NCBI GenBank assembly: GCA_948567375.1
Contig: OX419762.1
Location: 43,567,034 to 43,631,033 of the forward strand
Origin: Lunularia cruciata
Lineage: Eukaryota; Streptophyta; Marchantiopsida; Lunulariales; Lunulariaceae
Reading direction: 5' to 3'
Length of the DNA stretch: 64,000 bases
The notes under the pieces were generated by a model that did not search any database, was not told where the DNA came from, and saw nothing but the letters and a program-made list of their open reading frames with translations. Both the position numbers and the translations under genes were made by a program. This document shows positions 1 through 13,070 of the stretch, piece by piece (position 1 is the stretch's first letter; every line of letters starts with the position of its first letter).

Positions 1-2422
1 AGACTGGCCCACCAAAGTAATACCTTTACTACACAATCTGTACACAGCAGGACTTGGCCAAGCACACCCACTCACTACCTCTCCGAACGCGGTTCGTACA
101 CAAGGGATAAAGGATTGACGGCGTCGCCTCCAGACCAAGTTGCGGGGAGGAGGAGTTCATTTCAGTTGATCAACCACCCAGACTTCATCTGTTTCTGTAG
201 AATTCCCATCGAATATTTCTCCTATAATATCAATATCGTAAAACATAGAAAAGAATTTCTCCAAAGGTATCTTGTGGAACATCATTATCCAGTATCTGTA
301 GACACAACGACATTTGGATCAAAATCTGTAGCTTTTGATATCATTTTTATAACAGTCCCGTAAGTTTCATCATCACTGAATCCATAGGATGTGGCAATTG
401 GGGTGTAGAATCTTCTCTCTTGGATGATTCGAATTAGGATCTCTAGATGTCTAGATTCTTATTGTTGACTTCTTATTTAAGTTGAGCAGGTATGCCAAAA
501 TACACCCAGAGTTCTTGCTGAATTGTCTAACTTAATTCTTGCCCCGAGCTTTATGGATCCAAAGACGCCAGGAACTATGTAATACGATCGTAGATAGAAT
601 TGTAGACACAAAATGCAAAATTTTGCAATGCAACATCATCGCATGCAAATAGTATTCAAATCTTAGGTAACTGCTCTCACATCTAAGTATTTCGAATGTA
701 TATATGAATGTGTGGAAGATAGTATAGCGAGTGAATGGCCCATGCCGTTCGTTCCCTGCTGTCTCGAACTGAGCATCTATCAGTAATAGAAATAATTCTT
801 TTGAAGAGAGATTACTCCAGATCTTGTGATCAGGTCAGCAGCATCTGCACTTTTTTATTAGATTTAGATTGATATGGATTATTATTTGGAAATATGATAT
901 ATTTGAATCACATTGCATCCATACTGTAAGGGGAAACACTGCACAGAACTTTGTGTGGATGCATATAGTTATGACTCGTTTAGAGGACCCTAGGGAAATA
1001 CCGATTTCTCATATTTAAAAAGAGAGAAGCAACCAAGAAGTCCTCTGTTCCTAAGTTAAGGAATACGCAACTGAACACGGAAAAATACAAGAAATTTAGG
1101 GTTCTACTATATATGTAACAGATCTGAATGCAGATGATTCGCCATCACTTTATTGTTCTAGTTATTTTATTCTTATATATTTTCTAGTATCTAGTTTTAT
1201 ATTATGCTTTTCTCCCACGACTTTCATGTAATGTAGAAGCCTTCTATGTATCACCCGTTCTTTATTCTCTACAGTTCGCACTTCCAACAAGAAAATCCAG
1301 CGCTCGTCCCTTGCTCCGATTCATTCGTTCTTTGGTCAATAATTTCACAAAGACTGTTTCAACAAACCTATAAATCGTAAATGGAAAAAGAAAATAAAAC
1401 TAATCTCTATAAAGTGTTGGACGCTGCCCTGGGTTGACTCGGCGAGTGAAGACACAATAACTTCTTTTTTGAAGGCGACCACAACAACTTCTAGCTATTG
1501 GATCCCCACTTTTCTTACAAGCAAAGTGGGGACCATTCCATGGACTTTCCTGAAGCCGCTCATCAAAACTAGTGAGCAGAAAGAAATCTCGGATGTTCCA
1601 GCTGGTAATTAGTTAGGATCACCAGATGATGATTTTGAACGCGGTGTAGTACTCCGCAATCCTCACTGTCCGCACTGTCAAGATCGATAAGATTCAGAGC
1701 AGATGATGGCTGAAACTATTGTAGTAGAATCAACAGTAGAATCATTTGTTCCCAGAATCGGGGGACTGTGTCCGCTCGATTCAACTGGATAAAGTGAAAT
1801 AAAAGTAAAGTACTACAGCAGGCCACGCTTACAGTAGTTAAGACTGCTGTATTCTTCCCGTCGTGGCTGATAATATCGCAGGGCTAGAAGAAAAGGCGTT
1901 CTGATGAATGCGAGGGCGTAACGAACAAGATTGGGGCCTTGGATGTAATAGCAAGTAAGCATGAAACCAAATGTACTGAGATCGGTGCTTCTGCATGTAA
2001 ATGATTTCTCAATATTTTGGGATGCTTTTTTCGGACTCTTTTTTCCCAAATCTTTGATTCATGTTGTTGTGCAAACTTGCCCACCTCGTATGCTGTTTTC
2101 TCATTTCTATATTTGCTCCTTCGCCTCGAAGGTTTCTCTTATTCCTTTTGGTTGGGCACACTTGCTGTTACCGTTCTATTTCTCCTTCCATATTGATTCC
2201 TTTGTCTAAAAGATACTTTTCTCATACTTGACCAGAAAAGGTTAAAGAATCCCACCAAACTTATTGCATCTGACTTACAGGTGATGCCAAATTACTTGTA
2301 TGCTCTGACTATGTGTTTTAATTCATGCTCATCTAGCCACGCATTCTAATAACAGCTAACTAATGGAATATTACCAACAAGGTGCAATTGGGACAAACCT
2401 CTAAAATTTCATTTTGTACTTG
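1..2422. other. Intergenic DNA, no gene recognised
   Basis: Both strands carry only short open frames, several starting at TTG or GTG, with no domain that I recognise. Composition is mixed and slightly AT-rich. Exons of an interrupted gene could be hidden here, but I see no convincing coding stretch, RNA gene or repeat. Confidence 0.5.
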
Positions 2423-2480
2423 TACTTTAGCAACTTGTAACTTGGGGCTTATACTTTAGCAACTTGTAACTTGGGGCTTA
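2423..2480 (+). repeat. 29-bp direct duplication at the edge of a retrotransposon tail
   Basis: Two adjacent identical 29-bp units (2423-2451 and 2452-2480) each end in GGGGCTTA, the left half of the hairpin that opens the non-LTR 3' tail. The duplication is specific to this copy of the tail and probably arose at or after its insertion. Confidence 0.8.
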
Positions 2481-2560
2481 GCCCCATGTTACCTTTTTTG
2501 TCTCTCCCTTGTACGGCTTGATGGGGTCTTCCCATCCTTCGTTTTTCCTACGCGGTCGCC
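2470..2560 (+). mobile_element. 5'-truncated 3' tail of a non-LTR retrotransposon
   Basis: The sequence matches the 3' end of the longer copies at 48.1-48.9 kb and 56.4-57.7 kb. It starts at the hairpin GGGGCTTAGCCCC (2473-2485), continues through a T-rich stretch, and contains a second inverted repeat of the form GATGGG...CCCATC. Only the extreme 3' end is present, as expected from reverse transcription that begins at the 3' end and stops early. Confidence 0.75.
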
Positions 2561-3401
2561 ATCTTCCACTTTAGCAAAGGAATGGGACTATATATCCGCA
2601 AAGCATGGAGGTTAACGGAAACATCTGATGAACAGCTCTAAGCAAGCTGTAAGATTGACTTCTATTTCCAGCTGTAAACCGGGATACGATGCGGGGAACT
2701 TGGTAAACTCTACAGAACCGGATGATGACCGGCACTCGTTACTTCACGAGCACGTCGATAAAAGAGAGTCATGTCGGTACGAACGCGTTTTGCATCAATG
2801 CAAAGACAGGGCTACAGGTTGAGACACAGAGAATGTTCAGATCCGGTTGTTAGTACAAGACAAATTTGAGCATCGTGTACCGGCAAACTGGCTACATTTG
2901 TCTGTGACCGGCGCTTGACAGGCTGTGGTTAATAATGACATATTCCTTCGTGAGCACTTCAGCAGATCGACCACGTCCTGGTCACGCGGAGAAAGTATGG
3001 AGATGGGTATGAGGAGCATCGACGTTGATTTAGCCAACTCTGAAGGAGCTTATAATGCTCGACCCTTACTGATGAGGCAGTACATTGTTTGACTCTCTCG
3101 TCTATCCCTACCTTGTTCGTGTGGTACTCACAGCTGAATGACGCGCAGAAGACATCTTCCACATCCAAGCATGCTTGGATTTCTACATAAATTCCACCGT
3201 AGTTCAAAAGCGCTATGACATTTGAGATCTCTGGTACTAACTCGAAATGATTTGAGTCTTCAGGTGAAGATCCGAGAAAATTGATCACATCTCTTCTTGA
3301 TCTTGCAGTCTGAGAATTGGGTCCAGATCATTTCGTGTGTTCATTCATGCTGGACTGTCAGAATTTTATTTGTGGAATCTTGATTTGAGAGAGCAGCTGC
3401 T

Positions 3402-4499
3402 ATGGAGAATTCAAAGAAGGAGCAGGATTCAGAGAAGGATTTAGAATCTCAAGAGCAGCAGCGTAACACTGCGAACGTCATGGAAGCGAATCCAGAGCCA
3501 AAGAGTGTACGAGCGTGGAAGTTACCACTGCGAGAACAAGATCCAATAAAGACCGCAGAAGCCATTCAGGCGCAAACACAGGCGGAGGACTTTTGGAAGA
3601 AAATTTACAATTCGATGAAGAACGTCCAGTCTAAGGAACAGGCTGAAAGTTTGTTCAAGGATTTACCTGCGCCTACGAAGACAAGCTCTGCGACGACTAC
3701 GCATGCTGCAGTCGAGAGTGAACAAAAAATCCCTCAAGAGGAGAAGAAGACTCCTCCACAGAGCGCCAAGGAGCAAGCACTCGCAGCTGACGGGTTTGTA
3801 GATGTCGTAGTGGACAGCACACCAACGAATTTCCCGTACGTTGCAGACAAAGTGGATGAGGAGTATCGCTCCGAGTTCCTTGTTGCCCAGGAGAAGAGAA
3901 GGAAGAAAAGATATCTGTGTTGCAGTATCGAACGTTGTTGGTGTACCTTGATGTTGGTGATTCCGCTTCTGGCTGTCCTCCTGACCTTGTACTTTGTTCT
4001 GCTCACGCCCAACGATCCGACGACAAGCATGGAAAACGTTACGATTACCAAGTTCGCAGTCACAGACGATGAAGTACCGAAGATCGAAACGTCAATGGAA
4101 TTTACTGTCAAGTTAAGAAATCCGAACCGATATGTGGAAGTTGTATACGAGAAGCTAAACGTCCGTCTCACGTACAGGAGCAACACTGTTGGCTCAGTCT
4201 CGGTTGCTGTTGCTGGATACAAGCAGCAGGAGAAGAACTCAACTATGATCCAGACGGAGCTGCCTTTGAGTTCCTTGTCCATTGTGGATGCCACCGATTC
4301 TGACGCTCTCAAGTTGGAAGTCTCTCGATCAAATGTGAAATTGGAGTTCAAAGGTATGTCCGAAGGTCACTTCAGAACCGCTAACGTTAGACTGGGCAAG
4401 TTTGATACGCCAATAAATTGCGTGGTGAACGTCAAACCTGAATCAGCGGATGGGAAAGCGGAGGTTCTCTCAGCCAGTTGCTATAATCGGCCGACGTAG
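3402..4499 (+). CDS. NHL/LEA_2-type single-pass membrane protein
   Basis: A single uninterrupted frame encodes 365 residues and starts at an ATG in a good plant context (GCT ATG G). Residues 1-165 are hydrophilic, charged and low in complexity, as expected of a disordered cytosolic tail. A basic cluster (KRRKKR, about 165-170) and a Cys-rich stretch precede one transmembrane helix at about 181-202. The remainder looks like an LEA_2/NDR1-HIN1-like fold: beta-rich, with the family's NPN motif (residues 240-242) in a VKLRNPNRY context and several N-glycosylation sequons. Family members sit in the plasma membrane and are linked to stress and immune signalling; the specific role here is unknown. 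The N-terminal tail is longer than in typical NHL proteins of 200-260 residues. The basic residues before the helix favour a cytosolic N-terminus. No TATA box or canonical poly(A) signal stands out, and no neighbour suggests a pathway. Confidence 0.82.
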   Translation: MENSKKEQDSEKDLESQEQQRNTANVMEANPEPKSVRAWKLPLREQDPIKTAEAIQAQTQAEDFWKKIYNSMKNVQSKEQAESLFKDLPAPTKTSSATTTHAAVESEQKIPQEEKKTPPQSAKEQALAADGFVDVVVDSTPTNFPYVADKVDEEYRSEFLVAQEKRRKKRYLCCSIERCWCTLMLVIPLLAVLLTLYFVLLTPNDPTTSMENVTITKFAVTDDEVPKIETSMEFTVKLRNPNRYVEVVYEKLNVRLTYRSNTVGSVSVAVAGYKQQEKNSTMIQTELPLSSLSIVDATDSDALKLEVSRSNVKLEFKGMSEGHFRTANVRLGKFDTPINCVVNVKPESADGKAEVLSASCYNRPT

Positions 4500-7400
4500 T
4501 AGTAAAGGAAGACTTCATTTTTGTGTATATAATTCAGTACAGGAAATAGAGAAGATACAAAGAGATCGGGTACAGCAAAGGAAAATTTAGTAAATTGGAG
4601 TTGCAAATCATCACGAAGCGGATTGAAACTTCAAGCCCAGAATTCAAATGATCTTAGCGCACAGGTCTGCTACCACGAATGAGCCGCAAAACTTCCACAA
4701 GCTGTACAACGAGCAATTTACTTGACCGTAGTAGCAGCAGTAGCTTTTTACAGAGCACCATCCAAAGACTTTAGAGTAGACAGATTATTCCTGGTTCTTC
4801 CTTTCGAGATACTCCGAAATCAATTAGACAAGTCCACCCCTGCAGAGAAGAGACCTTAAATGAAATTGGAATTTGTGACGTAAGATATCTAATGCTAACA
4901 GTGTTTCACAACTCGATTCACAGCACGAATCTCATTATGGTAAGATTACTGTGGAATAGACGAAGAGAACCTTCACCAATGTATATCCGATAACAACTGA
5001 GTTTGCAATTCATGGTCTAATTCCTTTTCCAGCAAGAATTGGGAAGCACGTGTAACCATATTTCATGTCGTTCTGACCAACCAGGATTTGAGCATACGCC
5101 TGAATGTGGCGTTCTGAGTTCCGAGATTAATTTACTCCGCAAATACGAGAATTAGTTAGATGTCCAAGTAGACATTCACCGCCGGAAACAATTCACGCGG
5201 TGTCTGCAACTAACATGCTCTAAAACTACAATCACCTACCTCGGCGATCCTAAAGAGCACAATCCGTGTATGTAAGGTACCTTCCCTTTCCGGGACGATG
5301 GATCCCTTCATGTTATAATCTTTATAGAAGAGCTTATAGAATCGTGTACGATTTCCTCTACGAACAAACTTGTCAGAGGATACAATCGCAACCCAAACAG
5401 TTCAAAATGGATATTGATTACAACTGAAGCATGATGGAGACCATGTTAGGGGAGATCCAGAAACATGATCGATATGGCTGTGAGCTGCTACAGTCTATCC
5501 GTATCCTGTCGCGAATTAGTGCAAATATCATGCCCTTCTGTCTTTGATAGTCTCCTTCAGAAAGTCCAGAGCCTACCACTAATTAACCTTTCATGTCTTG
5601 AACATGTCACTGTCCAAACTGACTAAATGTGAGATGCCCATCTCACATTTAGTCAATTTAGTGAGGTGCCTCCTTCTGTGTCCACCCAGCTCATCCGATT
5701 TCTATTTCGGGTGCTCTTGAATCTACCAAACGCTGTTCGTGCACTGTGTCCTCCCGGAAAAGGTTCTCATAAGCAGGTTCTGGCTTTAGTTCGTTTGGTT
5801 AGCCACGCACGGTAGAAAGTAGCGACGACTTGAACTTCGGTTTATTTAAAGCGCTCAGTGCACGTAGAACACAGCTATACCAGCTCACACTGGTTTTCCT
5901 CGAGGAAACACCCGGCCCGTTTAAGAAAGAGGTTTCCGTTTCAGTTCTGTTCCTCTCATGTTCACTCCTGGATTTGAAGTCTTTTTTTCAATTCACGTCT
6001 GATCCACAAGACATTCAACTCAGACGTCATACTCAGAGTCTCGTATATGGCATGTTGACAGTCTTGAGGAGCTGGTGCTCCCAGCCATGCAAAGTCGCTA
6101 TTCTGAACGTCAGTTGTCCCAAGAAAATCCCGTGTTTCTAGAACTTAAAGACATGGACAACCGAGATGCGACTGGACATGGACTGCGTGGTCAGCACGTT
6201 TCCGATTTCGCTCGTGTGTTAACTTCCAGCCTTTGACTGCTCCAATTTGCAACATCAAATGGAGCAAGATCCTCCAAAAGAAGCAATGTAGATCTAAAAT
6301 TAGAGACGCCCCTGTAGAGCAAAAGAGAACGTAAATTTGGATTCTACGTTGCAGACGGAAAGTATTCATCCATCCATCACGTGAGTCCCCAGCGATGAAA
6401 GACTTCACAGTACCCCTTGATGACACGTGGTTCCAGTGTCGTTGTTTGCATAGTTGGCACTGTGCGGCTCCTTGTGGGCATGCACTGTTCTTAACAAGAT
6501 ATCAGACCTACGGAGTACATGGAAGATGCACCTGGTAGACAGTACAGTCGGCGGCGTAGACAAAAAGTACCCGACGAAAGCTTAATTTCTTGTCTTTCGA
6601 ACTTGAATTCCAGAGACCTTGCCGAATGCTCCATCCGTCTCTCAAGTCTAATTTGACATGTTTCTCGTTGAAATCAAGTTGCTCTTTTAGCTTGAAAATC
6701 TATTTTCTTCCGGTTGAACACTTCAATTCTTCTTTCAGTGTGGAAATTTAATTTTTGTTCGCTTCGAGCTGGATTCCAAACCAGAAACCCGTTTAAATAT
6801 TATGTTCGAAATTTATAGTTTCACCCAGCCACCCAGCCTTCCTCCAAGCCGAACATGAATGATCTGTTCTTCATAAGCAGACCATTCCCCTTCAAGTTCC
6901 ACATCTCCATGTGAATAAGAGATGGATCATTGTTCTAAAATGACGCATTCAGTCATCGTTCTCGAAAGCATTTTAGTTACAATCAATTCAAAAAGTCATC
7001 AAATCCAATTTCGGAAGATTTCGGATTACCACTATGAACAAAGATGACCGGCCATGTTCTATGTGAGATTGAACCCTTTGAATACAGCACGTAATTACAA
7101 TAACATAGTCTAGCTGTTCATAAAATTAGGTGCCAAGTAGGAGTCTGGCGCCACGTCAACCTAAAAGGCACACTGTTAACCTCACCTGTTCTCACAGTTC
7201 AAGGGTCCCCGTTCTGGACCATTCGGGTCAGCGAGTCTTTGCCTTTTCATAGGAAGCTTCGGATTTGAAAAGTCCTCAGACCTAGGCTGTATTTCCGCAT
7301 GTGGACCCGCCTCTGGGATCGTTTTTAATTCTACTAAGCAAGCACTACAGCATCTGATCCGTATGTGGAAGTTTGTAGAGATGATGATGGCAGGTTTGAA

Positions 7401-8860
7401 CCTTTTCTCTTTAACGCCTGCGTACCAGTCATGCTGAGTGAAGACCGGCAAGTAACAAGGAGGACATCAACACTCGAGGCAAAAGCGATTCGCCGATCTC
7501 ATTTCCTATGTGGACAAATCCAGCCTAGACAGTGCTAGTTTAAGTGCTCTTGCATGAGAGGAAACTGACTCAATAGTCGGGGGATCCCAATGCTATTGCC
7601 AGAACTACGAGTAACAAGATCGACGAACAGCCTTTATCTTACTTGACTGGGCAAGTCCAAACTTCAGAGCTTTATAGACAAAGTCATTCCGGCACCCTCG
7701 GGTCTTGGGTCATTCTTGGACGCCTGCCTACGTTCTTGAGAACGCCAACTGTGATAATGTCATTCCCCTAGGAGTAGATTGGCAGTGAGGAAATAGATTG
7801 TTAAATACAGGGAGGAGGTCAACTCAGACACAGGGGCGATAAATGTTTAAAGGATATGTAATATTGAAAGATCAAGATCCCCTGCAAGTTCAGATATTTT
7901 AGTAGAAAATTCTCCCATTTTACGAAAAATCCTTTAAATATAGGTCTTATGATCAGTGATGCGCAATAAACTAGCAACTTTTAATCTTGGTGAAACTTAG
8001 TACGCTTCTGGAACAAGGATTAAAATTTTGGAGAAAAGAAGAACGCACCAAAATACGATTCTAAACTATGTGCAGTCTTGCACTGTAAGTTTAATCCTTC
8101 TTCGGGAGGCAGATAGAATTCTAGAGAGCTCCTGAACAAGATTGACATAGAGAGTTTTTAGTAAAACAATAATGTTGTTGGAAGTTAGACAGTAAACTAT
8201 TTGTAAGCCCCGATATAATCTAAAAGCTAAAACTAAGCTCAACTTAATGTATTGATAATAAATTGAATGGGTGAAGAGAATGACATTACTGTACATACAA
8301 GGAACGTCAAGAAGGATATGTTGTCTTTCTTTATGATTTTTGCTGGTGAAGTTTATTTTTTGCAGAAGATTCATTAACTATCTACTTCCGTGAAGTTCTG
8401 TCGAAGATCCACATTCATCAAGAATATCGATTCAGAGCAGTCTAAAAATCTCGTATGTGAAATCTTTGAGAAATTGAAAATATTTCTGGTTTCAGGTGAT
8501 GAAAACTAGATTTCATTTGATTCAGAGCTTTTCGTTGATCACAATTACGTTAAGACAAACATAAAGAAGATCCTTTTATCATGAAAATTCAGCTGGTTGG
8601 ACCTTAGGGCAATACTCGGAAATACCCAAGAGAAATTGAAAGATTCGGAACGGGCTAAATGTGTGTGAGAAAAGCTGATTCTTAACTAGTTTTCCACAGT
8701 GAAATATTAAGAGCCAACTCAATTTACCGAAAGAATGGACGTTTCTATTTCTAATATTTATTGAAAAAAGAATTTATCTGGAATGCAACTGTCGATCTTC
8801 CCGTTAATTTTCAAAGGGTTCCCTAACTCCATTTTGAATCCTCTAACTCATTGCGATAAA
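4500..8860. other. Intergenic DNA, no gene recognised
   Basis: No frame over about 105 codons and no recognisable domain on either strand. The one notable structure is the perfect inverted repeat at 5620-5655, listed separately. Composition is that of single-copy intergenic DNA, without retrotransposon motifs that I can see. Confidence 0.5.
5620..5655. repeat. Perfect 17-bp inverted repeat with 2-nt loop
   Basis: The arms 5620-5636 and 5639-5655 are exact reverse complements, beginning TGACTAAATG and ending CATTTAGTCA, separated by CC. It lies 1.1 kb downstream of the LEA_2-type gene. It could be a cruciform-forming element, a fold-back remnant or part of a small-RNA precursor. Nothing else in the window repeats it. 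Confidence 0.85.
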
Positions 8861-8955
8861 TGCGGTTCAGATCCCGATGATGGATTCTGTTCAGACCCCG
8901 ATGATGGATGCGGTTCAGACCCCGATGATGGATGCGATTCTGATCCAGAGGATTC
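8861..8955. repeat. 24-bp minisatellite, about four units
   Basis: A 24-bp unit built around TTCAGACCCCGATGATGGAT is repeated about four times, with the last unit diverged. The period is a multiple of three, so both strands stay open: the plus strand would read repeats of CGSDPDDG and the minus strand repeats of SSGSEPHP. No intact gene with a proper ATG and a recognisable domain surrounds it, so coding status is unproven. Confidence 0.85.
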
Positions 8956-11900
8956 CTCCTCCTCTACTACTGGAAATTCATTTCTGTATAGCGGTAAGTC
9001 TACACTAGTGCGAGCAGAATGAACTGTCAACTCCATGTCAACTTGATGTTTCGTGAGTAGTACAAACTCTCTCTTTTCCTTTGTTATCACGCGCATATGG
9101 TCATACCATGCACTGCGCCTATGGAGTAGCCTCAAGTAGTCTGAGATGTAATAGTTCATCTGCTCACACACACAGGGAAAATCCGGAGGTTAGTCAAGCT
9201 GCACGATGAATCTGACAGACATGAAGTGAGATTCATTGTGTGGGTTGGGTTCGAAATTTTAGCTAGATTTTTTGATGGATTGATGATTCTCTCCTGGAAT
9301 ACAATGTTATGGAATAGTATATGTTCACCAACGGAACCGTTTTCAGTAGGATTCGAACCTAAATCGTATTAATTGCAGAAGATGTGGAACTAACACCAGA
9401 TCAAGTGTGGTAGACGTACCGCTAATTCGTTGCCTTCAAACATTGGCATGTCTCTCAAAAATGAGAGTCTCGCGTCATTTGGAATTCGTCTTGTTTCTAT
9501 ACATGATGGATTGTCTTGACAATACCGCCTGAATTCATGAACGAGCTCGAGGCCATATCAAGAGCATGTCGAACAGGGGATCAAGATCTAGTTTACTGTT
9601 TACTATCATCAATCTTATTCTTCAATTACATCTCTTCTAGAAATTTCTACAAGATCTAGTTTCGTTGTATTTCCTTCATTCATGTATTGTACATGTACAC
9701 TTTTCCTAAGGCGTTACTATCGGCTCACTCTAATTTTCTTGTTGCATGAATATTGAGATCAATTGATTTCTTAGATCAATCAACAAGCATGTTGATAATC
9801 TTCAGTATTAGTAGAGTACACGCGGACTTCTGCGTATAACAATTATATATGACATGTAGATATAGCTTAACTTGTTCCATATTCTTAAGCGAGTACTGCA
9901 TAAATCTTATATTTATTAAGTGGGTTCACAATAAGAAGGCGTGCTAGCAAAATAATGTATTTCGAGTTCCTACTGTTTAGCTGGACCAGATCTACAATAT
10001 ATGTTACATTCTTAATTCTGTTTGCTCTGTTATGCGCAGACAGTTTTGAATTTCAATTGGTCAGGTTGTTGCGAGTATCTATAGCTCATCTCCGTATCTA
10101 AAACACACAAAAAGTTGATACGTGACGATATGCAATAGCCTCGATGGATATCTAGATACTACAAGCCAGGGATTCTTTTATGGAGGAGTAACTGGTTCAG
10201 AACTAGTGATTCAAGTCATACCGGAAATCTCTACTATAATGGAAGCCAAATCAAACTACTCTTCTAGAATACATTATCTTATATTTTCACTGTTTAAGGT
10301 ATCATCCAAGTTCCTAAAGATATTTTTAAGAGTAATGTCTATAGCGCGCTTGTCGCTATAATTAAATTATACCAAGGCCATGCATTTAGAATATATCCAT
10401 CGTGTCCACATTTTCGACTCAATGAGGAAAATTAGGAAGATCCGAAAGTAAAATGACTCACCAAAGTGGGGTAGCTTGTTCAGCTGGTGAGGCACTAACA
10501 TCGTGGAGTTGCATCCTCATCGACAATTCCTGTAACTGGTTGCGTATCGACTCCCAGGTGCTTATGATCTGAGCCCAATGTCTGACTCTGTATTTTACCT
10601 GCATAAACATGGAGATTAGAATAAAATTTTGGTACTATCTCTCTGTATAACTTTCCCGCGTACTTCATCCAATTCTATGCCTTGAAGTTCAATAATTTGG
10701 TCTTAACCAATCTAGTTTTAACAATTTATGGACCGAGAGATCAATATTGAATCCTTGAGCTAGATTGACCTTGTTAACAAGAAGAGAGGAACCAGTCATT
10801 AAAATCGTTAAATATGTTTCAGTTGTACATATATTGTTCACCAATATTATGATATATAATCATAAGGTCATAATGGAGAAAAGTGGTGATCTTGATGGGA
10901 TGATCAAGCTTTGACCCTGCCGATAGCTTGCTAGAACCTCCATTCAACTTCTTGTACATGTAAATTGTTCCAGCATCTATAGCGACGCAGTACTGATATA
11001 ACATCTGTTTGACTGAGATTTCTAGATGTGTACCAAGTCAAATAAAATCTTCCATAGTGCATCGCAGTAGTGGAGCAACTTGAACAATTACAAGACTTAG
11101 CGTTACATTTATACTACTGTGGGGCAGTATATAAGATCTGTTTGAGCAGAGATCAAAACTTGAACATATCCACTCAAAATTGTATTCTTTATGGGTTGTT
11201 AGACTTTGACAATACTTCTGAATTAAACTCTGAAATCAATGTGAGATCATGTTGTTCATATCAAGTATGTGACGGAGTGGGCATGCAGCCATCACGAACA
11301 ACTTACTGCTGCGATAGGAATTCCTGTTGCAAATGCAAAACGAATTACAAACTCGTTCCGGAGCTCATAACGGTATTGTGCTTCGCGCGCTATATCCGAT
11401 CCATAGAAGTACAACACAGAACTAACAAAAAGAACGGCAGATTGTTAGAGATAGTGAGCGAAATATTTATATTTTTGCAAGAAGAATATCAATTTGATGT
11501 TATGGAGAATCTGATCCTAGTAGACTTTCGTTTACGCAAATAAATAAATTTTTCTTGATTAGATAACCCATGCATTGGTGTGAGATGAACAAGGTTCAAC
11601 CTAGTTAATGGCACTACCCGAAGGAATCCAAGTTCCAAGATTTATTCATCATGAACTTTTAAATTCGAGTTTTAAAAAGGCGCTAGTGAATCGTTATAGG
11701 TTTTAGTTAGCACTTTTCGGTGCACTCTAGTCACCTCGTAAGGGCCTTGTTTAGATTTGATGAACTACTTGCTATCAGCGATTCAAAGACAACAAGAATA
11801 TACTGGTAACTATATGATCATTCTTTCACTTTGGGTCCCTTCCGAAACTCTAAATTCTTAGCTAATAGGAGAAAGAAGTCCTTATGATCGTATGTGATCA

Positions 11901-12141
11901 AAGTAATCTATATATTCTGCTCAGATGTAACAGTAAACAGCATGATATGTATGGGGATGATCTTACTAGAAAAGGTTTTTCAAAGATACTGGCCACGGGA
12001 GATAACGGCCAATGGGTTCCAGCTCGATCAAATCAACATTGGCTCTCATTGCCATCGCAACAATTGACTGAAAAAACAAGAACACACTTGGACCACGTTT
12101 TCAGAGCTGAAACAGTTCTACGCAGATTAAGACTTTCATGC

Positions 12142-12168
12142 ATACAAATTTTGTAACAAAATTTGTAT
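12142..12168. repeat. Perfect 13-bp inverted repeat
   Basis: The arms 12142-12154 and 12156-12168 (ATACAAATTTTGT and its exact reverse complement) are separated by one A. The repeat is AT-rich and isolated. A plus-strand frame ending at 12156 reads into it, so it could also act as a transcript 3' hairpin. Confidence 0.75.
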
Positions 12169-13055
12169 AATTTGATCTTTTAACATGAAAACCGTCGAGA
12201 GGTTCGGATCACAAACGTTTGTCTATATAAACTTGTCGGTGAAACGAAACCTCAAGCAGTACTAATCTCATTAAGTTAGTATGTGGATTTCATGCTTCAT
12301 GCATGACGATTGTTGTGAGTAGATGATTTACGTGCTTCCGAGACGAAAGACTTGTATCAAACATTTGTAGGTTTACCCGTTTGTATAAGTTGTATAACGC
12401 CTCATCTTGTGAGAAAATTCCAAGGTAATTATTCCAGCATAAACACTCCCTCGCTGGCTTGTTTGGGCCGGAGTGCCGCACCTCATGTTCCGCAAGTGAT
12501 ACCGCATGAACTGTTCGATTGTAGTAAGGAGGAGTCTGCGTTAAAGATCTGATTATATTAACCTTTGTTCAAGGGACGTGGTGCTTTTCAATAGTCATAG
12601 ATAGATTTTGCTGAATCAAGCTGAAATTTTTTAGGCTAATGGAAGCTCCAGCTTCATGGTGAAGTTAAAATATGGGAAAGACTATCCTTAGTCTGATTCA
12701 GAGCTAAACTTATATGTTGATGTAGATGTGATGACTAAAACTACTGCACCCCAGTCAGAGTCGGAGGGACTGCAGTTGTTGGACTCATTCTACGGTCCCC
12801 CCAAGGTATTATTTATCCGGATAGAGAATTCCATATCTACAGATAGGAAGAGAAGGTTATGCCCCAAACTGAACCTTGCTCTCTATGAGCATCCGGACTC
12901 AGTTAAGGGGAAGGCATTTGAGTTGCTAGAACCAAGGTATGCCAATGACAGTCTTGGATAGCCTTCGTGATTTGCATGTCGAATCTACATCTGTGGGAAC
13001 CTTAATAAGATTATAAGGACCATCACAATACCGTCGAGCGATATTATATATTTCG

Positions 13056-13070
13056 TATATATATATATAT
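13056..13070. repeat. TA dinucleotide microsatellite
   Basis: A run of alternating T and A, about 7.5 units, with no sign of function. Confidence 0.9.

Noticed and set aside
3734-4351. A 205-codon minus-strand frame opposite the LEA_2-type gene
   Set aside because: It lies fully within the sense gene and shows no domain; an antisense shadow.
9340-9425. A tRNA-like T-arm on the minus strand (GGTTCGAATCC) at about 9352-9362
   Set aside because: No acceptor stem or convincing D and anticodon arms can be paired around it; the T stem itself has a mismatch. Not enough for a tRNA gene.
11070-11543. A 157-codon frame with a Cys-rich centre as a secreted peptide
   Set aside because: It starts at GTG, has no signal peptide at its start, and its Cys spacing fits no family I know.
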